Assembly: GCA_934045905.1 (NCBI GenBank)
Contig: OW203773.1
Span: 16,789,246 to 16,853,245, forward strand
DNA: 64,000 bases
Source of the DNA: Leuctra nigra
Lineage: Eukaryota; Arthropoda; Insecta; Plecoptera; Leuctridae
Direction: 5' to 3'
Of the stretch, positions 62,753 through 64,000 are shown piece after piece (the first letter of the stretch is position 1; every line of letters starts with the position of its first letter). Position numbers and translations under genes: made by a program. The notes under the pieces are model-generated. The model made no database searches, had not been told where the DNA came from, and saw only the letters and a list, made by a program, of their open reading frames with translations.

Positions 62753-64000
62753 CGAGCACTTGGAGGCAATATCGCTAAAAAGAGGCGATCGACATAATCG
62801 GAAGCCAGGACGTTCTGTTTTAAAGTGAAACATTTTGCCGCAATTTGGTCGCTGGACGTCCGCATAGTGAGTGACGTAATAAATGTTGATTGGGAGCCAT
62901 TGATGTAACAGTTTGACGTAATTGCAATGTTTTGTTTTCTCTTTTAAAGTGATGTTGAGTGCAATAAGCGTCACTGTTGTTTTGTTTTGAGACATCGCAG
63001 AGTTTTTTGGGTTAATTTGTTGTTTGTGGAGTGTCCTTATGTATGATATGATCCACTGAGGACAGACACTTTCCCATGTTCGGTCGACAACCATCAAAAT
63101 AATTAATATGTCAATTTGTTTTTATCTTGAATACTGAAGCGGGTTCAATGAAAGAGTGGAGGTTGTAAATTGTGATATGAAGGGATACTTGAAGTGAAAA
63201 TATCCACCTGACCAGGGTTTGAACCCGGGAGAGTCCACGGTGTGGGCGTCTTGAAGGGCGTTCAAGGAATTTTATTGATTGTTGCCATACTGTTTCAAAT
63301 TTAGCAGAGTATTGACAAACTGGGCCCTAAATGTACTGTTCATATCAATTGTCAATTGTTAATAATGATGACAGTATGATTGAAGTGTGAGCTTTTTAAA
63401 AGTGAACAATGATGTAAAAATTGTAAATCAAAACAAATTTGTATCTACGGGATAGTAGGAATTAAAATCGTCCTTGTACTTATGTGTCATATGTTTTATA
63501 TTTTCTATGAAACTAAATTTGTGATCAAATTCCAAAGAGCTTACGTCATGCCAATCGTGTAGGGTATGAACATGAATGTAAATAAATCATATCTGAATTA
63601 ATTTCATAAAATGTGAAATATTAAATTATGTAGAAAACCACACCTTTCCTGTGTCTTACCTATACATCGATGTTTAAATATATTTCGTTTATTTTAGATA
63701 GATAATACGTTTTAGCATCATACCATTTGTCGATCCATGCCCCTAAAGTAGACAATTTAACGTTGTAATAAAATTTAAGCTAAAAAGCGATAAATATATT
63801 ATTTGATTTTTATGAACCGTGCAATATGTCAGGTTACGCTTATACTTAAAGGGTGCAAATGATACAAGACTATCCTTGTACCTAGGTACTTGGTAGGTTT
63901 GGAGCTTTAAAATATGCCTTGGTTTCTAGGATATATTGATACTGCATTAAAACCTTGGGGACTGGAGCTGTCAATGCATTAAAATAAGCATGGCTTCACT
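62753..64000. other. 3' flank of the anoctamin gene
   Basis: No gene. Possible poly(A) signals AATAAA at 62878-62883 and 63581-63586. 63205-63225 has a palindromic B-box-like GGTTTGAACCC. About 63285-63330 is a fragment of the MITE family at 30504. Confidence 0.5.

Overview
This window looks like an AT-rich, repeat-laden insect nuclear genome. A hemipteran is a reasonable guess, but nothing in the window proves the order. The evidence is a many-exon animal gene with long introns, a C2H2 zinc-finger gene nested in one of those introns, and the local mix of mobile DNA: Ty3/gypsy, a LINE, tRNA- and 5S-derived SINEs, many foldback MITEs and a Helitron-like family. I see no bacterial operon, origin or CRISPR array.

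Layout. 1-1381 is the 3' end of a Ty3/gypsy retrotransposon (integrase, polypurine tract, short LTR). 3102-8056 is a complete DNA transposon with TTAA target duplications and terminal inverted repeats of about 630 bp. It carries two divergent genes: a THAP-domain DDE transposase of Kolobok type (minus strand) and a small Cys-rich protein resembling the cytosolic 'ballast' domain of the P2X7 receptor (plus strand). 8.1-13 kb is non-coding repeat. 13.0-15.7 kb is a 5'-truncated LINE split in frame by a 211-bp MITE. 17.85-18.15 kb holds two tRNA-like units in inverted orientation.

From 18402 to 61260, plus strand, runs one gene: an anoctamin (TMEM16) family membrane protein, closest by eye to the ANO3/ANO4 type. 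I place 19 exons whose phases join into one open frame of about 988 codons ending in TGA at 61258-61260. The start codon is not placed. All six calcium-site acidic/Asn residues of TM6-TM8 are present. Nested antisense in its first visible intron is an apparently intronless C2H2 zinc-finger gene (21436-23481) with a Lys/Glu/Val-rich tandem-repeat tail.

The most unusual feature is that four tandem arrays in the anoctamin gene each overlap or abut an exon edge. A 54-bp array runs into the acceptor of exon 3. A 149-bp array holds 50 copies of most of exon 6 plus its 5' splice site. A 157-bp array holds 13 copies of the 3' splice site and first 108 bp of exon 12. A 35-bp array of about 43 copies starts on the stop codon. 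The arrays multiply splice sites (49 extra donors, 12 extra acceptors) yet leave one intact exon at the correct end each time, so a normal mRNA is still possible. One intron also uses a GC-AG donor (59469).
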